Below, piece by piece: positions 7,917 to 16,856 of a stretch of DNA of 51,350 nucleotides (positions within the stretch are counted from its first letter, which is position 1; every line of letters begins with the position of its first letter). The stretch is from Streptomyces sp. NBC_01264 (GTDB lineage: Bacteria > Actinomycetota > Actinomycetes > Streptomycetales > Streptomycetaceae): NCBI RefSeq assembly GCF_026340675.1, contig NZ_JAPEOX010000009.1, positions 1-51,350 of the forward strand, read 5' to 3'. Under the pieces are notes generated by a model. It did no database searches and was not told the DNA's origin. It worked only from the letters and a program-made list of their open reading frames with translations. Both the position numbers and the translations under genes were made by a program.

Positions 7917-9019
7917 AGGACCGCTCCTTTCCGGGTCTGGGCTCCGTGGGGGCTGGTCATCACGTGGGCGCGGTGCTGCTGGCCGGCAAGCCAGTCCAGG
8001 CCGAGGCGGTGCCGGTCGGCGCCGATGTCGGTTTGCAGGCGGGCGGCGGTGACCTCCTCGGGGCTGTCTCCCCAGGTGGTCAGGTACGCGTCCAGGTCGA
8101 TCAGGGAGTCACCGGCAACGAGTGCACCGTGGGTCGTGTCGTCCGCGATGCTGTCGGCATCCGCCGCGACCTTGTCCATGCGGAATGCCTCGCTGATGGC
8201 GCGCGTCCACTTCGCTGAGCGCCGGGACTGGCCTTCGGGCAGCGGCCGGTACAGCACCGACAGGGACCGGTCGGGAAACGGCTCCGGGTTGGGGTTGAGG
8301 CGCCCTCGGACCGTGCCGAGCAGCAGATCCGGCATCAGGGTGCCGTCCGTCTGGGCCGGCCATCCGGTGATGCGGGCAGTGGACGCGTAGCGGCCGTCCA
8401 CGAGGCCGACCCAGCCAGGGCCGCGCTCGGCCACCTCGGGAACGTCATCCACGTCGACCGGGATGAGCACGCCCAGCGCTTCGAACTCGCCTTCCAGGGT
8501 GCCCATGATCCGATCGGCTTTGCCCAGGCTCTTGGGGACGTGGACGGAGATGGTCTGGGTGTGGGTGCGGTATCCGTCCACGGTGGTCGAGTGGTAGGTG
8601 ACGTGGACCTGGATGCCGGCCACCCGGGCCTGGTTCCCCGCGAAGGTCAGCGCGCGGCTGAGCGCCGCGTGGAAGCCGGCGCGGCGGGCGGGGTCCTGGA
8701 TGGTGCCCTGCCCGGGGTACAGGGCCCACGTCATCGTGGCCCCGTCCGCGCCGGTCATGCCGGGCGGGGCGGTGCGTTCGGTCAGGCGCCGGTACCCGAC
8801 CGTGGCCCAGCGGGCCAACGACCGGGGGCCCGGCGACATGTTGAGCAGCACCGCGGCTGCGCCGACCGCGCCGACCGACCAGAGCGGCGGGGGGCTGACG
8901 AATCCGCTGGCGAGCAGTACGCCCCCGACGCCGGCATTCACCTTGGCCAGCGCCAGTTCGGTGGGGCTCAGTCCGCGCTGAAGGGCCGGAACACGAAGGC
9001 CGGACGTCAGGGAGTACAT
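7913..9019 (-). CDS. SCO6880-like conjugation membrane protein
   Basis: 368 residues. One or two hydrophobic segments lie near the N-terminus (residues ~28-60: VGGVLLASGFV...AVGAAAVLL), followed by a soluble domain resembling the N-terminal part of VirB4-like proteins. Its place directly upstream of the ATPase, with a 4-bp overlap, matches the conserved SCO6881-SCO6880-ATPase order in Streptomyces integrative and plasmid elements. I take it to be an inner-membrane component of the transfer channel; the name rests on layout and overall look, not an alignment. Confidence 0.65.
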   Translation of the reverse strand: MYSLTSGLRVPALQRGLSPTELALAKVNAGVGGVLLASGFVSPPPLWSVGAVGAAAVLLNMSPGPRSLARWATVGYRRLTERTAPPGMTGADGATMTWALYPGQGTIQDPARRAGFHAALSRALTFAGNQARVAGIQVHVTYHSTTVDGYRTHTQTISVHVPKSLGKADRIMGTLEGEFEALGVLIPVDVDDVPEVAERGPGWVGLVDGRYASTARITGWPAQTDGTLMPDLLLGTVRGRLNPNPEPFPDRSLSVLYRPLPEGQSRRSAKWTRAISEAFRMDKVAADADSIADDTTHGALVAGDSLIDLDAYLTTWGDSPEEVTAARLQTDIGADRHRLGLDWLAGQQHRAHVMTSPHGAQTRKGAVL

Positions 9020-9028
9020 GGGTTCCTC

Positions 9029-10174
9029 CTACGGGGTGCGGGGCGGGGGCGGCGCCCCACGGCTCGGATTCGGTACGGGTGCAGGTGCGGGGGTGCGGGG
9101 CGGGCGGGGCCCGCCGGACGGGCCGGGCGCGGGGCCCGGCCCGGACTGGCCGCCCCCGGCCGGGGGCCGGGGGTTGGCTGCGGCGGCAGCCAAGTGGGCT
9201 TGGCGCCGTGCCTCGGTCACCTGCTGGCGGCGGGGTGCTTCCCGCTCCGCCTTGTCGATCGCGGATCGGGTCGTGAGCTGACCGTGCGGCTGTTTCGCCC
9301 GGATCCCGAAGGCGCCGGCGAGCAGGGCCCCGTGTTGGCTCGCGGCCCGGCCCGGGGTGTCGACCGTGCGGGGCTGGCGGGGCGTGTTCTCGTTCTCGTA
9401 GAACGTGGGCACACCCGCCTTGACCACGGCCCGAGCAACGCGGTTGCTGGTGTTCTGCTCCACCGCGTCCCGGACTGCGTGACCAATCCGCGGCCCGAAG
9501 TACGGGATGCCGTGGAAGATCATCCGGAGCATGATGACGTCGGCCAGGCAGAGCAGGACCGCGTCCGCGATCAAAGCCCCCTGAAACCCCGCCACCAAGG
9601 GGGTGATGAGGATCATTGCGAACGGCGCGAAGATCAGCCCCAGCAACACCCTCACCCACGCTTTGACCGCGCGGGTGTCGCCCGCGCGGGCCAGCGAGGC
9701 CAGCACCAGAGGTGCGGAGCAGACCCACGCCAAAATGGCCAGGTTCCGGACCGCGAACACGATCGCCGCGAACCCGAGCGCGACCACCAGAGCCCCCATG
9801 AGGAGCATCCAGGCCAACGGATTCGCCTTGTCCGCCCCATGGTCCATGTCCGTCCGGATCGCGGCGAGCACGGTCCCCTCGCCACCGTCGAACATGGCCT
9901 TAAAGGCCCCGTTCACCGCCTTGCTGAGCAGCGCGACGATGCCGGGAACCGAGATCATGCCGACGACCGCCGCGAACGTCCAGCCGGTCGTCAGACCCAT
10001 CTCTTTGAGCCGGGGCGATCCCTGCCACGCCGTCAGGCCACACGCCACAACGACACAAATGAAGATCGCGACGGCTAGATGTTGCCCGAGCCACAGAAAC
10101 GGGCTGTAGATCCCGTCCGCCGTCTCCGGCGCCCACGAGCGCTCAGGCGCCAGGAGACGTCTCAGGCTCGTCAT
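9029..10174 (-). CDS. TrbL/SCO6881-like polytopic conjugation protein
   Basis: About 381 residues, starting at ATG 10174 (MTSLRRLLAPERSW). Five to seven hydrophobic helices lie between residues ~30 and 210 (for example VAIFICVVVACGLTAW, LAWMLLMGALVVALGFAAIV, LIFAPFAMILITPLVAG). A Pro/Gly/Ala-rich cytoplasmic tail begins at about residue 290. It leads the transfer run, 9 bp before the next gene. The TA target of an IS630 element abuts its start codon (TA at 10175-10176), so its native promoter and ribosome-binding site have been displaced. Expression may now depend on the IS. Confidence 0.7.
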   Translation of the reverse strand: MTSLRRLLAPERSWAPETADGIYSPFLWLGQHLAVAIFICVVVACGLTAWQGSPRLKEMGLTTGWTFAAVVGMISVPGIVALLSKAVNGAFKAMFDGGEGTVLAAIRTDMDHGADKANPLAWMLLMGALVVALGFAAIVFAVRNLAILAWVCSAPLVLASLARAGDTRAVKAWVRVLLGLIFAPFAMILITPLVAGFQGALIADAVLLCLADVIMLRMIFHGIPYFGPRIGHAVRDAVEQNTSNRVARAVVKAGVPTFYENENTPRQPRTVDTPGRAASQHGALLAGAFGIRAKQPHGQLTTRSAIDKAEREAPRRQQVTEARRQAHLAAAAANPRPPAGGGQSGPGPAPGPSGGPRPPRTPAPAPVPNPSRGAPPPPRTP

Positions 10175-10176
10175 TA

Positions 10177-11343
10177 CTGACTTCAGCTCTTTGGGGTGAA
10201 TGTTTGCGAAGTCCCTGATGGGTCTGGGTGGGTGGCTGTATCCGTGGTGTGTGAAATATGCGGATGGGGGCGGGCTGACTCCTGCGGGACGTCGGCGCCG
10301 GGAGACGGTTCGTATGCAGGCGGCTGAGCTGTTCGAGCAGAAGATCAATCCGTCGGAGGTCGCACGGCGGCTTCGGGTGAGCGTGAAGTCGGCTTATCAA
10401 TGGCATCAGTTGTGGCGGGATGGTGGTGTTCAGGCTCTGGCCTCCCGCGGTCCGAGCGGTCCACGGTGCCGTCTGTCCCCGCGGTGTCTGGAGAAGCTGG
10501 CCGCGTATCTGGAGCAGGGCCCGGCCGCTCATGGCTGGGTGGAGGACCAGGTGTGGACCGCGTCGAGGGTGGCCACGCTGATCGGCCGGAAGTTCCACGT
10601 CACCTACAGCGTCTCGGGCGCTACCCGGTTGATGCACCGGCTCGGCTTCAGCCCGCAGGTCCCCGCCCGGCGGGTCGCCGAACGCGATGAGCAGGCCGTG
10701 AGTATGTGGCGGGAGGCGACCTGGCCGGAGGTAAAAGGGCGAGGGCGGCCTGCGGGGGCTACGTCTGCTTCGAAGACGAAGCCGGGTTCACCCGCAGGCC
10801 GCCCCGGGGGCGTACCTGGGGCCGGCGAGGAGTGACTCCGGTCGTCACCATCAGCGGCCGGCGGTCGGGACGGCTGTCGGTGGCCGGGCTGATCGCGATG
10901 CGGCCAGGCTCGAGGACCCGGCTGTGTCACCGCCTACGGACCCATCCCGCGGGCAAGGGAACACGTCGCAGCATGAGCGAGCGGGACTTCATCGCGCTCG
11001 TCGACGGAGTCCACCAGCCGGTCAGGGCACCGATCGTGCTGGTCTGGGACCGGCTGAACACCCACGTCTCCCGCAGGATGCGCGACTTCGTCGCCGAGCG
11101 TGAATGGCTGACCGTGTTCCTGTTGCCCGCCTACTCACCCGAACTCAACCCAGTCGAGTGGGTATGGGCCCACGTCAAACGCAGCCTCGCCAACCTCGCC
11201 GTCATGGCCCTCGACCGCCTCGAAGCCCTCGTCCGCAACCGCCTCAAACGCCTTCAATACCGGCCCCACACCCTCGACGGCTTCATAGCTGGCACCGGCC
11301 TGACCCTCGACGCACCACCCTCACCCTGAAAAGCCGAAGTCAG
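10177..11343 (+). mobile_element. IS630-family insertion sequence, complete
   Basis: 1167 bp bounded by inverted ends CTGACTTC...GAAGTCAG, with left arm ACTTCAGCTCTTTGGGGTG and right-end counterpart CACCCTGAAAAGCCGAAGT. It is flanked on both sides by the dinucleotide TA (10175-10176 and 11344-11345), the target duplication typical of IS630/Tc1-type transposition. A 3'-truncated inverted copy lies at 21808-22583. Confidence 0.9.
10200..11329 (+). CDS. IS630-family transposase, made by -1 frameshift
   Basis: The first frame (10200 to ~10736) encodes an N-terminal helix-turn-helix DNA-binding part (INPSEVARRLRVSVKSAYQW). The second (to 11329) encodes the DDE nuclease: D in CFEDEAGF, D in LVWDRLNTH, E in YSPELNPVEWVWAHVK. 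The frames differ by -1 and join at A-AAA-GG (10733-10739), giving ...WPEVK-RARAACGGYVCFEDE. The same arrangement is present in the second copy, so this is more likely programmed frameshifting than damage. Confidence 0.85.
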
Positions 11344-11685
11344 TAGAAAGTCGGCAAATCCTTTGAGTACCTGATCCTGAAGCCTGCATGACAACTCCGG
11401 GCGCATGGGGATCCCAACGGAGCCGGCACCGAGTTGCCTCGTGATGATTGGTCGAGGCGAGGGCAGGATGTGCCTGGCATCCCCGGGTGGACCGGCCGAT
11501 CGGGGGATGCCTGGTGTCGGTGTCGGCTGTGAAGATCAAAGGGATGCCGATCCAGGTGTTCGGTGTGTTGTCGAGTCTTTGGAGTCCTGCTGTGCGAATC
11601 GAAGTGTGTGTGAGCGCCATCGCCCGTGACGGGCTTTCGTTCCCCGCTTCGGTTTCCGGCGCCGTTTGGTGCGGCCGGGGCGGGC
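11344..11685. other. Intergenic stretch right of IS630
   Basis: No convincing gene. A short open tail ending KSFEYLILKPA-stop (~11350-11391, +) could be the 3' end of a gene cut by the IS630 insertion, but it is too short to identify. The remaining ~290 bp precede the exporter gene and should hold its promoter; I see no clear -35/-10 pair. Confidence 0.3.
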
Positions 11686-13122
11686 ATGCCAAGGACACGA
11701 CTGAAATTGCACCGCCTGCTTCGTAACCTCACGTCTTCCGGCTCGCCCGCGAGCCCTCAGACAGCGCTGTACGCGCTGTGCGTCAGCTTCTTCATGATCT
11801 GCCTGGACGCCACGGTCGTGAACGTGGCAGTCCCCGACATCCAAGCCTCGCTCGGGGCGTCCCTCAACGGGGCCGTCTGGGTCAACAGCGCCTACGCCCT
11901 CTGCTACGCCGTGCCGCTGATCCTCGCGGGACGGCTCGGCGACCGCTACGGCCCCAAGCGGATCTTCCTGACCGGCCTGGCCGGATTCACCGTGGCCTCG
12001 CTGGCCTGTGCACTCGCCCCGAGCCCTGAGGTGCTGATCGCGGCACGGGCCGTCCAGGGTCTGACCGCCGCGCTGATCGCGCCCCAGACCATGTCGATGA
12101 TCGTGCACATGTTCCCCGCCGAGCGCCGCGGCAAGGCGCTCGGGGTGTGGGGTGCGGTCGGCGGTGCGGCGATGGCCGCGGGCCCCGTGATCGGAGGTCT
12201 GCTGATCACGTGGACCGGATGGCGCGGCATCTTCCTGGTCAACATCCCCGTCGGGATCCTCGGCTGGATCGCGGCAGCCCGACTGCTGCCCGACTGGCGG
12301 CCCGCCAAGGAGCACCGTCTCGACCTGTGGGGTATCGCGCTCAGCGGCCTGGGGCTGACCGCCCTGGTCTTCGGGGTGCAGAGCGGTGAGGCGTACGACT
12401 GGGGCACGGTTGCCGGACCGGTGACGATCCCCTTGATCCTGGTCTTCGGCCTCCTGTGTCTGGCGGTGTTCGTGTGGTGGCAGCACCACAACACCCGCGA
12501 GCCGCTCCTGCCGCTGCGGCTCTTCCACAACCGGAACTTCTCCGCCGCCTCCGTCGCGGGCGGTGCCATGGGAGCCGCCATGGGCGGACTGTTCCTGCCG
12601 CTGATGATCTACCTGCAGAGCGACCTCGGCTACAGCCCGCTGGCGGCCGGCGCCGCCACCGTCCCGATGTTCACCCTGTCCTCCATGTGCGCGCGTCTGG
12701 CCGGGAAGTGGTCCGACACCACAAGTCCCCGCGCCCTCGCGGCCCTGGGCTTCGCCCTGCTCACCCTGGGCACCGCCACTCTCGCCTGGCTGCTGCACCC
12801 CGGAATCCGCCTCTGGGTGCTGATGCCGTCGCTCCTCGTGGCCGGTATCGGGGTCGGCCTGGTCTCGGCGCCGCTTGCCGGGATCGCCACCCGGACCCTG
12901 GAGCCATCCCTGGTCGGCGCGGCCTCAGGAGTCTTCAACACCACCCGGCAACTCGGCGGAGCACTCGGCAGCGCCGCCACCGGCGTCCTCCTCCAGGCAC
13001 ACCTCGGCGACACCCCCACCACCGCCACCCAAGCGGCGCTGGCCTTCCCCGTGGCCATGCTCCTGATCGGACTCGCCTGCTGCACCGTCGTCAGGCCGGT
13101 CCCCAAGGCTCAGACCGTCTGA
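11686..13122 (+). CDS. DHA2-type MFS drug exporter (EmrB/QacA-like)
   Basis: 478 residues from ATG 11686; a GTG at 11626 in the same frame would add 20 residues. About 14 hydrophobic helices are visible, as in the 14-TMS drug:H+ antiporter family. Diagnostic motifs are LDATVVNVAVPDI in helix 1, the loop GRLGDRYGPKRIF (motif A), and GPVIGGLLITWTGWRGIFLV, the family signature in helices 5-6. It would export drugs or metabolites across the inner membrane using the proton gradient. No TetR regulator is adjacent. It looks like intact accessory cargo between IS630 and an IS5 remnant. Confidence 0.85.
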   Translation: MPRTRLKLHRLLRNLTSSGSPASPQTALYALCVSFFMICLDATVVNVAVPDIQASLGASLNGAVWVNSAYALCYAVPLILAGRLGDRYGPKRIFLTGLAGFTVASLACALAPSPEVLIAARAVQGLTAALIAPQTMSMIVHMFPAERRGKALGVWGAVGGAAMAAGPVIGGLLITWTGWRGIFLVNIPVGILGWIAAARLLPDWRPAKEHRLDLWGIALSGLGLTALVFGVQSGEAYDWGTVAGPVTIPLILVFGLLCLAVFVWWQHHNTREPLLPLRLFHNRNFSAASVAGGAMGAAMGGLFLPLMIYLQSDLGYSPLAAGAATVPMFTLSSMCARLAGKWSDTTSPRALAALGFALLTLGTATLAWLLHPGIRLWVLMPSLLVAGIGVGLVSAPLAGIATRTLEPSLVGAASGVFNTTRQLGGALGSAATGVLLQAHLGDTPTTATQAALAFPVAMLLIGLACCTVVRPVPKAQTV

Positions 13123-13294
13123 TGACCCCGATCCGTGCATGACAAATTCGTCCGGAGGTGAGGACAGGTTGGGGTTGTCCGCGGGGACGTTCCTCGCTCT
13201 GGTGAAGTGAAGGATGAGCGGCCTCGCCTGGAGCTCGTTGTGTCAGAGTGAAGAGGCGGGGCAAGCCAGGTGCGGTTGGTGGCGGGGAACTCGG

Positions 13295-13657
13295 TCAGTC
13301 CCGGGTGTGTTCGCGGGGGGCCGGCTGGTTGGCCCGGCGGGACTGCCGGCGGGTGATGCGCCTGGTCATGAGGGTGATCGCGGCCCAGGTGATCAGGGTT
13401 TCGGAGTGCTGGACGAGACGTTCGTAGTCGCGGGCGTGACGGCGGGCGTGCATGACCCAGGCGTGCGATCTCTCGACGACCCAGCGGCGGGGCAGGACGA
13501 CGAACCCGACCGCCTCCTTGGGCCGGCTCACGGTCTTCACTGTCAGGTTCAGGTACTTCTTCGCCCAGGTGACGAGTTGTCCGGCGTAGGCGGAGTCGGC
13601 CCAGACGATCGTGATCTCGGGGTGCATGAGCCGCAGGCGGAAGAGGACTTCCTTGGC
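13295..13657 (-). pseudogene. IS5-family transposase C-terminal fragment
   Basis: Encodes the distal catalytic part (VWADSAYAG, then PRRWVVERSHAWVMHARRHARDYE, the family's R-W-V-V-E-R-x-x-x-W box carrying the catalytic E). The 5' end is cut exactly at the IS6 copy beginning at 13658. Confidence 0.8.
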
Positions 13658-14522
13658 GGTGCTGTCACGTTGTCGGTGGTGTGATCGTTTGATGGCGCGT
13701 CAGGCCGTGCGGGGGTAGCCGGCGGCTGGTTGCTCAGGCCGCGGAGGGCATGGCGGCGGCGCCGGTGATCTGGTCCCAGATCGTGAAGCGGACGGTCATC
13801 TCAAGGCGGTGGCGGCGGGCGGCCATCAGGTGGCGTCCGGTTCGGAAGTGGGGTGAGATCCCGGTGAACGCGGCCAGGAACCGCTGCGCTCCGCCGACGC
13901 TGCGGAAGCCTTTCATCGCCCGTTCCCGCTGCCTCGTCGGCTGGTGCGAGTTCTCCGCCCGGTTGTTCAAACCCTTATGGGCACGGTGCTCGACCGAGGG
14001 CATCACCTCACGGTGCGCTGCCCCGTACGAGGCGAGCTTGTCGGTGATGATCACCCTCGGCACCTGCCCGGTTGTGGTGAGGAGCCGGCGGAAGAAACGC
14101 CTGGCAGCAGCCTTGTCACGCCGGCTCTGGACCAGGATGTCGAGCACGTTGCCGTCGGCGTCGACGGCCCGCCACAAGTACTTCTGCTTCCCGCCGATCT
14201 TGATGAACACCTCGTCGAGATGCCACTTGTCACCGGGCTGCGGGCGCCTGCGGCGCAGCGCGTTCGCGTAGGCCTGGCCGAACTTCAGACACCACCGGCG
14301 GATGCTCTCGTACGAGACGATCACACCCCGCTCGAGCATCATCTCCTCCACCTCACGGAAGCTGAGGGGGAAGCGGAAGTACAGCCACACACAGTGCGAA
14401 ATGATCTCCACCGGGTAACGGTGATTCGCATACGACAGCGTGCTCGACGACACGAATCAGACCCTTCGCCGGACGGACAACCCGAAGATCATCCCACCCC
14501 GCCCCGACAACGTGACAAGGCC
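13658..14522 (-). mobile_element. IS6-family element, copy A (complete)
   Basis: 865 bp from GGTGCTGTCACGTTGTCGG to the inverted end (CCGACAACGTGACAAGGCC). No 8-bp target duplication is seen (TCCTTGGC against TCCCAGCC), as expected after IS6-type replicative rearrangement or recombination between copies. Confidence 0.9.
13734..14453 (-). CDS. IS6-family transposase (copy A)
   Basis: 239 residues starting at GTG. The N-terminal helix-turn-helix region (FREVEEMMLERGVIVSYESI) is followed by the DDE core: D in WHLDEVFIKI, D in IITDKLASYG, E in NNRAENSHQPTR. It is identical in protein sequence to the copies at 19424 and 23218, so spread within this replicon is recent. Confidence 0.95.
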   Translation of the reverse strand: MSSSTLSYANHRYPVEIISHCVWLYFRFPLSFREVEEMMLERGVIVSYESIRRWCLKFGQAYANALRRRRPQPGDKWHLDEVFIKIGGKQKYLWRAVDADGNVLDILVQSRRDKAAARRFFRRLLTTTGQVPRVIITDKLASYGAAHREVMPSVEHRAHKGLNNRAENSHQPTRQRERAMKGFRSVGGAQRFLAAFTGISPHFRTGRHLMAARRHRLEMTVRFTIWDQITGAAAMPSAA

Positions 14523-15179
14523 TCCCAGCCCTCTGGAGCGGGGAACCCGCCGGGTCTGGAGACCAGGGAGCTGGAGCCGGAATATCTGCTGACGGTTCCG
14601 CAGGGCGAGGCGGCCCGGAGGCTTCTGGCTTATGTGACGGGGCTGGGCCTGGACGGTCCGGACGCGCAGCTGCTGGCCGTGGTCATCGCGATCCGTGCTG
14701 CTCGTACGGGGGCGGGCAACCTGAGCGGCCAGGACCTCGGCTCACTGCGCCTGACGGACCCGCAATCCGCTGTGTGGGCCCTGGAAGGCCTGGGATGGCG
14801 GCCGGCGGCCGATCTGCCGGGGGAAGACCCCAGCGTGCCCGTGGCGGTCGCCGTACCCGGCCTGGGCGGTCCTGAAAGCGCCCTGCCGTTCGGGAAGCTG
14901 GTCCGCTCCCGTGTATCGGGGTGGACGACTCGTACTGTGTCGGTGAAGCCGTTGAAGAAGACCGGGCCGGCGGTACGGCTGGCAGGCCTGTTCCTCGCCG
15001 CTCATGCCCCTGATGGCAACAGGCCGGCACCACTGCCCCCGGCCCTGCCCGGACACTGCCACGACGCGCTGCCCGAACTGCTCGCCAGGGGTTTCCTCGA
15101 CAGCCTCAACGGCGATACCTACCGGCTGAACCCGGCCCTGCGCCACCACTCCGGGCGCTGCGCGGACGCCATCACCTGA
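14523..15179 (+). CDS. Unrecognised protein, 5' end removed by IS6
   Basis: An open frame of 218 codons runs directly out of the IS6 right end, so the original start is lost. The visible protein (from ETRELEPEYLLTVPQGEAARRLLAYV) is soluble, rich in Ala/Leu/Pro, with an AVVIAIRAARTGAGNLSGQDLGS stretch that resembles a small winged-helix, and KKTGPAVRLAGLFLAAHAP in the middle. I do not recognise the family. GC-rich codon use is consistent with Streptomyces. It is probably the leading gene of the 14.5-19.3 kb block. Confidence 0.55.
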   Translation, partial: SQPSGAGNPPGLETRELEPEYLLTVPQGEAARRLLAYVTGLGLDGPDAQLLAVVIAIRAARTGAGNLSGQDLGSLRLTDPQSAVWALEGLGWRPAADLPGEDPSVPVAVAVPGLGGPESALPFGKLVRSRVSGWTTRTVSVKPLKKTGPAVRLAGLFLAAHAPDGNRPAPLPPALPGHCHDALPELLARGFLDSLNGDTYRLNPALRHHSGRCADAIT

Positions 15180-15319
15180 TGAGACACAGGTTTTCGGCCT
15201 TGGCGGCGGACCGGTTGATGACCGCCGGCGGTTGCTGGCGCTCAAACGGTCTTTCGGCCCCAACCGCCAGTGGAGGTGGAAGCGCGGCTTCTGGGCGTGG
15301 GTGCTTTGCGGTGTGTTCG

Positions 15320-15331
15320 TAGAATGGTCGG
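15320..15331 (+). promoter_or_regulatory. Possible -10 box giving a leaderless message
   Basis: TAGAAT at 15320-15325 ends six bases before the ATG at 15332, the spacing expected if transcription starts at the start codon; leaderless mRNAs are common in Streptomyces. No clear ribosome-binding site precedes the ATG. The -35 is not convincing. Confidence 0.35.
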
Positions 15332-16756
15332 ATGCCAGTCTCTAAGCCGCGTAAGAAGAAGCCGTCACGGTCTGTCGCCAAGGCGAGGCGGTCGGGGAGT
15401 CCCGCTGCTCGGGAGGCCGACAGGAGGGCACCTTCATCGGGACAGTCGACGCGGGGCACATGGGGCGATTTTCGCGATTTGGGGGAGCATCGTCGCTCGC
15501 TCGATCGGCGGCGGATGGATTTCGCGGCTCGCGACGCCGACCCCCTCGTCGCGAGCCTGGTAGCTGCGGACGACTCGGCGTCCGCGTCCTGGACCGAGGA
15601 GGAGTTGTGCCGCGGTTTGGGTCGGGTGCTTTCCGCGCAGGACGCGTCAAGAGACGCACGGCGGGAATCAGGGGTCTCCGGGATCCTTGACGATTACAGC
15701 CCGGACCAGCTGCTCGATGCTGTGACCGATGCCGCCGTGCAAGCGGCCTTCCAGACGGTCACGGCCGCCGAGCCGGAGTCCTCGGACGGCACGTGGCGGG
15801 TGCTCTTGGCCCTGGCCAGGATCACCCCGCACCCTGCGGCCCAGGTTGCCATCAAGGCCGTCGCGGATCTGCGGGGGCGTGTCGCCTCGGTTGCGAACGG
15901 GTCCATCGACAGCGCGCCGACTGGTACAGCCCTGTGGTGCCGGGACGTCTACGGCACCCGGTTTGCCGTCATCGCGCCGTTCGCCGCCGTGGGCGGCCCG
16001 GACCGGTGGTATCTGTGGGACATCGACGCTTGCGGCAATGACGCGCTGACCGTCGGTGCCGGCTACTTCCCCGATGCTGAGCAGGCCTTGGCCGCTTGGC
16101 GGGCCGCGGCCGGACCCGTCGCCACGTCCGGGTGTCGTCTCGAACCGGTCTCCGACCCTTACCTGGCCGCACGGCTGCTCCCGGGCCCGGCAGATTTCTT
16201 CCATCCCGGGGGAGAGTCGGAACCGCAGTACGCGGAATTCCACCGTTGCCGACGGCTGGCCCAAGAGCTGCGCCGCTCGGACTTTCTGGACGGGAGTACA
16301 GCGGCCACCACCGGCGCCGCTGTACTGGCTCAGCCGGTCGACAAGGACGCGTGGATCTCCGAGTTCGCGGCCTGGCGCGCCAAGTTCCGCCCCGGCCACA
16401 ACGTGGTCCCTGATGACTTCCCGGTCGAGGAGGAGGACGAGGCGCCTCCCACCGAGGATGACGTCTACCAGGAGCTGGCCGGCAGCTGGCTCAGCACCGA
16501 GTTCCCTGAATTCGCCCATGCCTGCTCCCCGCACCGGATCGCCCTCCTGGCCGCGAACGTCCGCGATTTCTACACCAGCGACTTCGCACTGCTAGTGCTG
16601 CGTCTCGTCCCGGATTTGGCAGCCTGGCTCACCGAACGGTCCGAGCTACCGGCCGAGGCAAGCGGACGCACTCTGGCCTACGCCGAGAGCACGGCTATTC
16701 CAGATGCGGATTTGGGCTACCGCGCTCACAGCGCCCTAACGCCGGTACACGAGTAG
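15332..16756 (+). CDS. Unrecognised 474-residue protein
   Basis: The N-terminus is strongly basic (MPVSKPRKKKPSRSVAKARR). The middle holds an RWYLWDIDACGNDALTVGAGYF segment that resembles an anchored alpha/beta module. An acidic patch (VEEEDEAPPTEDD, ~370-383) precedes a C-terminal helical part rich in W, L and A. It has no signal peptide or membrane helix. It is the first intact gene of a three-gene + strand block and is followed by a long hairpin. Function unknown. The basic tail suggests nucleic-acid contact, but that is speculation. Confidence 0.7.
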   Translation: MPVSKPRKKKPSRSVAKARRSGSPAAREADRRAPSSGQSTRGTWGDFRDLGEHRRSLDRRRMDFAARDADPLVASLVAADDSASASWTEEELCRGLGRVLSAQDASRDARRESGVSGILDDYSPDQLLDAVTDAAVQAAFQTVTAAEPESSDGTWRVLLALARITPHPAAQVAIKAVADLRGRVASVANGSIDSAPTGTALWCRDVYGTRFAVIAPFAAVGGPDRWYLWDIDACGNDALTVGAGYFPDAEQALAAWRAAAGPVATSGCRLEPVSDPYLAARLLPGPADFFHPGGESEPQYAEFHRCRRLAQELRRSDFLDGSTAATTGAAVLAQPVDKDAWISEFAAWRAKFRPGHNVVPDDFPVEEEDEAPPTEDDVYQELAGSWLSTEFPEFAHACSPHRIALLAANVRDFYTSDFALLVLRLVPDLAAWLTERSELPAEASGRTLAYAESTAIPDADLGYRAHSALTPVHE

Positions 16757-16793
16757 AGACGGGTAGCGAAACGGACCGAGGGCTGTGAAACGG

Positions 16794-16844
16794 CCGTTCC
16801 CCCCACGCACGGGCGGGAATCCTGCCCGTGCGTGGGGGGAACGG
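16794..16844. terminator. Perfect 21-bp stem-loop between two unknown genes
   Basis: Arms 16794-16814 and 16824-16844 are exact reverse complements around a 9-nt loop. Each arm contains a run of six C or G next to ACGCAC/GTGCGT. It sits 37 bp after the stop at 16756 and ends 12 bp before the next start, so it may terminate the first message or act as an attenuator for the second. Confidence 0.6.
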
Positions 16845-16856
16845 CGAGAGCGGAGT

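Noticed and set aside
8540..10078. 512-codon + strand frame opposite the TrbL- and SCO6880-like genes
   Set aside because: Its composition is low-complexity Arg/Gly/Asp, with no domain, and it spans two well-supported - strand genes.
13944..15179. A 411-codon + strand frame through IS6 copy A into downstream DNA
   Set aside because: The first ~190 codons are antisense to the IS6 transposase. Only the part after 14523 looks like a real, truncated gene. The same illusion occurs at 19634-20602 and 32946-34208.
16794..16844. The GC-rich inverted repeat resembles a type I-E CRISPR repeat arm
   Set aside because: It occurs once, with arms as a hairpin and no regularly spaced direct repeats or cas genes; a terminator or attenuator explains it better.
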